Source: Nostoc sp. FACHB-973
GTDB taxonomy: Bacteria > Cyanobacteriota > Cyanobacteriia > Cyanobacteriales > Nostocaceae
Assembly: GCF_014698115.1 (NCBI RefSeq)
Contig: NZ_JACJSJ010000013.1
Coordinates: 62,001 to 126,000 of the forward strand
Reading direction: 5' to 3'
Length of the DNA: 64,000 bases
Position numbers and translations under genes: made by a program. The notes under the pieces are model-generated. The model ran no database searches. It worked only from the letters and a program-made list of their open reading frames with translations, and was not told where the DNA came from. Within the stretch, counting starts at the first letter, position 1; every line of letters begins with the position of its first letter. Below, piece by piece: positions 63,145-64,000 of the stretch.

Positions 63145-63993
63145 TCAAAATTTTTGCAGTTTCACAAATACCTTATCACCTTTAATCTTTACTGGGTATG
63201 ACTGAAGCGAAATATCAGGTGCAGTTAAACATTCACCCCTCTCTAAATTGTACTGAAATCCGTGGTAAGGACAAGTAAGAATACCATTTTCAACCTTACC
63301 ATCTTCCAAAGGATTGCCTAGATGAGCGCAAGCATTACGGTAACAAGTAAACTTAACACCTTGGCGATGTAAAATTAGCGAAGTACCAGCAAGTTGTACT
63401 GCTAACACACCTAATTCAGGAACTTGTTCGAGAGTTGCTACTTTTATCCAAGTAGAAGTTAATCGCCCAGAAAATGGACTGATTAAACTAGAATTTGCAG
63501 TATTAACAGTAGAGTTATGATTGACAGCGATAACCTTGGTGATTTCAGGACAATGGTTTTTAATTGCTTGTTCTACTCCCTGAGATAAAGTTAAAGTAGA
63601 AGCTGGACAACTGCTGCAAGTTCCTATTAACCTAACTTCTACTGTATCTGGTGGTTTAATTTCCACTAATTCTATATCCCCGTTATGGCTTTTTAGCCCT
63701 GGGCGAACTTCTTCAAGGGCTGTCTGAATGCGCTGCGCTAGTGGTGGTTTTGGTGGTTTAACTAATTCGTGATAAAGCAATACTGCATATACTACTTCAT
63801 CACTAACAGCATGACGCAAAGCTGGCATTGATTCTTGTTTGAGGTTTTTAATCAAATTAGTCAATGCTGCTTTGTGCAAAGCTTCAATTGCTCTTTTTAA
63901 GCCTACTGCTACACACCGTTGGCTTTCATCCCACTCGGATATAATTGCCTCAAAGCGGTTAATTTCCTGAACTAATTCTTCAAGGTTGGACAT
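63145..63993 (-). CDS. NifU C-terminal domain fused to a Rieske [2Fe-2S] domain
   Basis: 282 aa. Residues 1-75 are helical. Residues about 80-150 are the NifU C-terminal scaffold domain (RPGLKSHNGDIELVEI; CSSCPAST with the CxxC cluster site). Residues about 175-280 are a Rieske domain with CAH...CPYHGFQY, that is C-x-H and C-x2-H ligands. It should carry or transfer iron-sulphur clusters and accept electrons. A NifU-like gene is part of the extended hyp operon in Anabaena. The start codon is 7 bases inside the window end, so upstream genes are not visible. Confidence 0.9.
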   Translation of the reverse strand: MSNLEELVQEINRFEAIISEWDESQRCVAVGLKRAIEALHKAALTNLIKNLKQESMPALRHAVSDEVVYAVLLYHELVKPPKPPLAQRIQTALEEVRPGLKSHNGDIELVEIKPPDTVEVRLIGTCSSCPASTLTLSQGVEQAIKNHCPEITKVIAVNHNSTVNTANSSLISPFSGRLTSTWIKVATLEQVPELGVLAVQLAGTSLILHRQGVKFTCYRNACAHLGNPLEDGKVENGILTCPYHGFQYNLERGECLTAPDISLQSYPVKIKGDKVFVKLQKF

Positions 63994-64000
63994 GGAATTT

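Noticed and set aside
1..64000. tRNA or rRNA genes
   Set aside because: No cloverleaf with a convincing T-arm and acceptor stem was seen in the intergenic regions by eye; a tRNA scan would settle it.

Overview
The window comes from a filamentous, heterocyst-forming cyanobacterium of the Nostoc/Anabaena type. HIP1 octamers (GCGATCGC) are scattered throughout. Cytochrome b6f genes show an oxygenic phototroph. Heptanucleotide tandem repeats fill many gaps. A heterocyst gene set is present: patB/cnfR, nif-type ferredoxin III, a second cytochrome oxidase operon, a NifO/ArsC-like protein and the hyp operon for uptake-hydrogenase maturation. No tRNA, rRNA, CRISPR array or complete insertion sequence was recognised. 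Assignments rest on motifs read by eye and on remembered family knowledge; no database search was run.

Region by region. 1-5.1 kb: 3' part of a multi-domain sensor histidine kinase, a convergent C-terminal processing protease, then petB-petD with a hairpin after petD. 5.7-13.8 kb: an anti-sigma-type ATPase, a GDP-mannose dehydratase plus glycosyltransferase pair, small membrane or secreted proteins, and an RDD/pentapeptide-repeat protein resembling HglK. 14-17.8 kb: housekeeping genes (GNAT protein, RuvX, DUF3727-like protein, YqeG phosphatase) and a PD-(D/E)XK-like protein. 18.2-25.4 kb: three ATPase genes in a row. The last two fuse a cytoplasmic NTPase, a single membrane helix and an outside ABC-type ligand-binding domain. 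25.9-30.1 kb: proB, a Uma2 protein, and a HAD/ROK/Mut7-C gene group on the minus strand. 30.4-31.1 kb: a PIN toxin-antitoxin pair bracketed by 64-bp direct repeats. 31.6-35.6 kb: four small uncharacterised proteins plus an AAA ATPase whose 3' end runs into a truncated NB-ARC gene on the other strand. 35.6-37.3 kb: a repeat-rich gap.

37.3-49.3 kb is the heterocyst block: a sucrase/ferredoxin-like protein, patB/cnfR, then (divergent) fdxB, coxB-coxA-coxC, a TPR-like protein, a 53-aa ORF, a cupin, a NifO-like protein and a convergent cysteine synthase. PatB/CnfR is the activator of nif genes in heterocysts, ferredoxin III is nif-associated, and the oxidase would remove O2 that inactivates nitrogenase. 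50.5-54.9 kb holds small unknown genes, a luciferase-like monooxygenase and an Rpn/PD-(D/E)XK-type protein. 55-64 kb (minus strand) is the extended hyp operon: NifU-Rieske protein, NHL protein, hypF, hypC, hypD, a tautomerase, hypE, hypA, hypB. It builds the NiFe(CN)2CO centre of the hydrogenase that recycles H2 made by nitrogenase.

The two most promising uncharacterised systems are the NTPase-receptor array (18187-25447) and the five-gene AAA/small-membrane-protein operon (31598 to about 34360).
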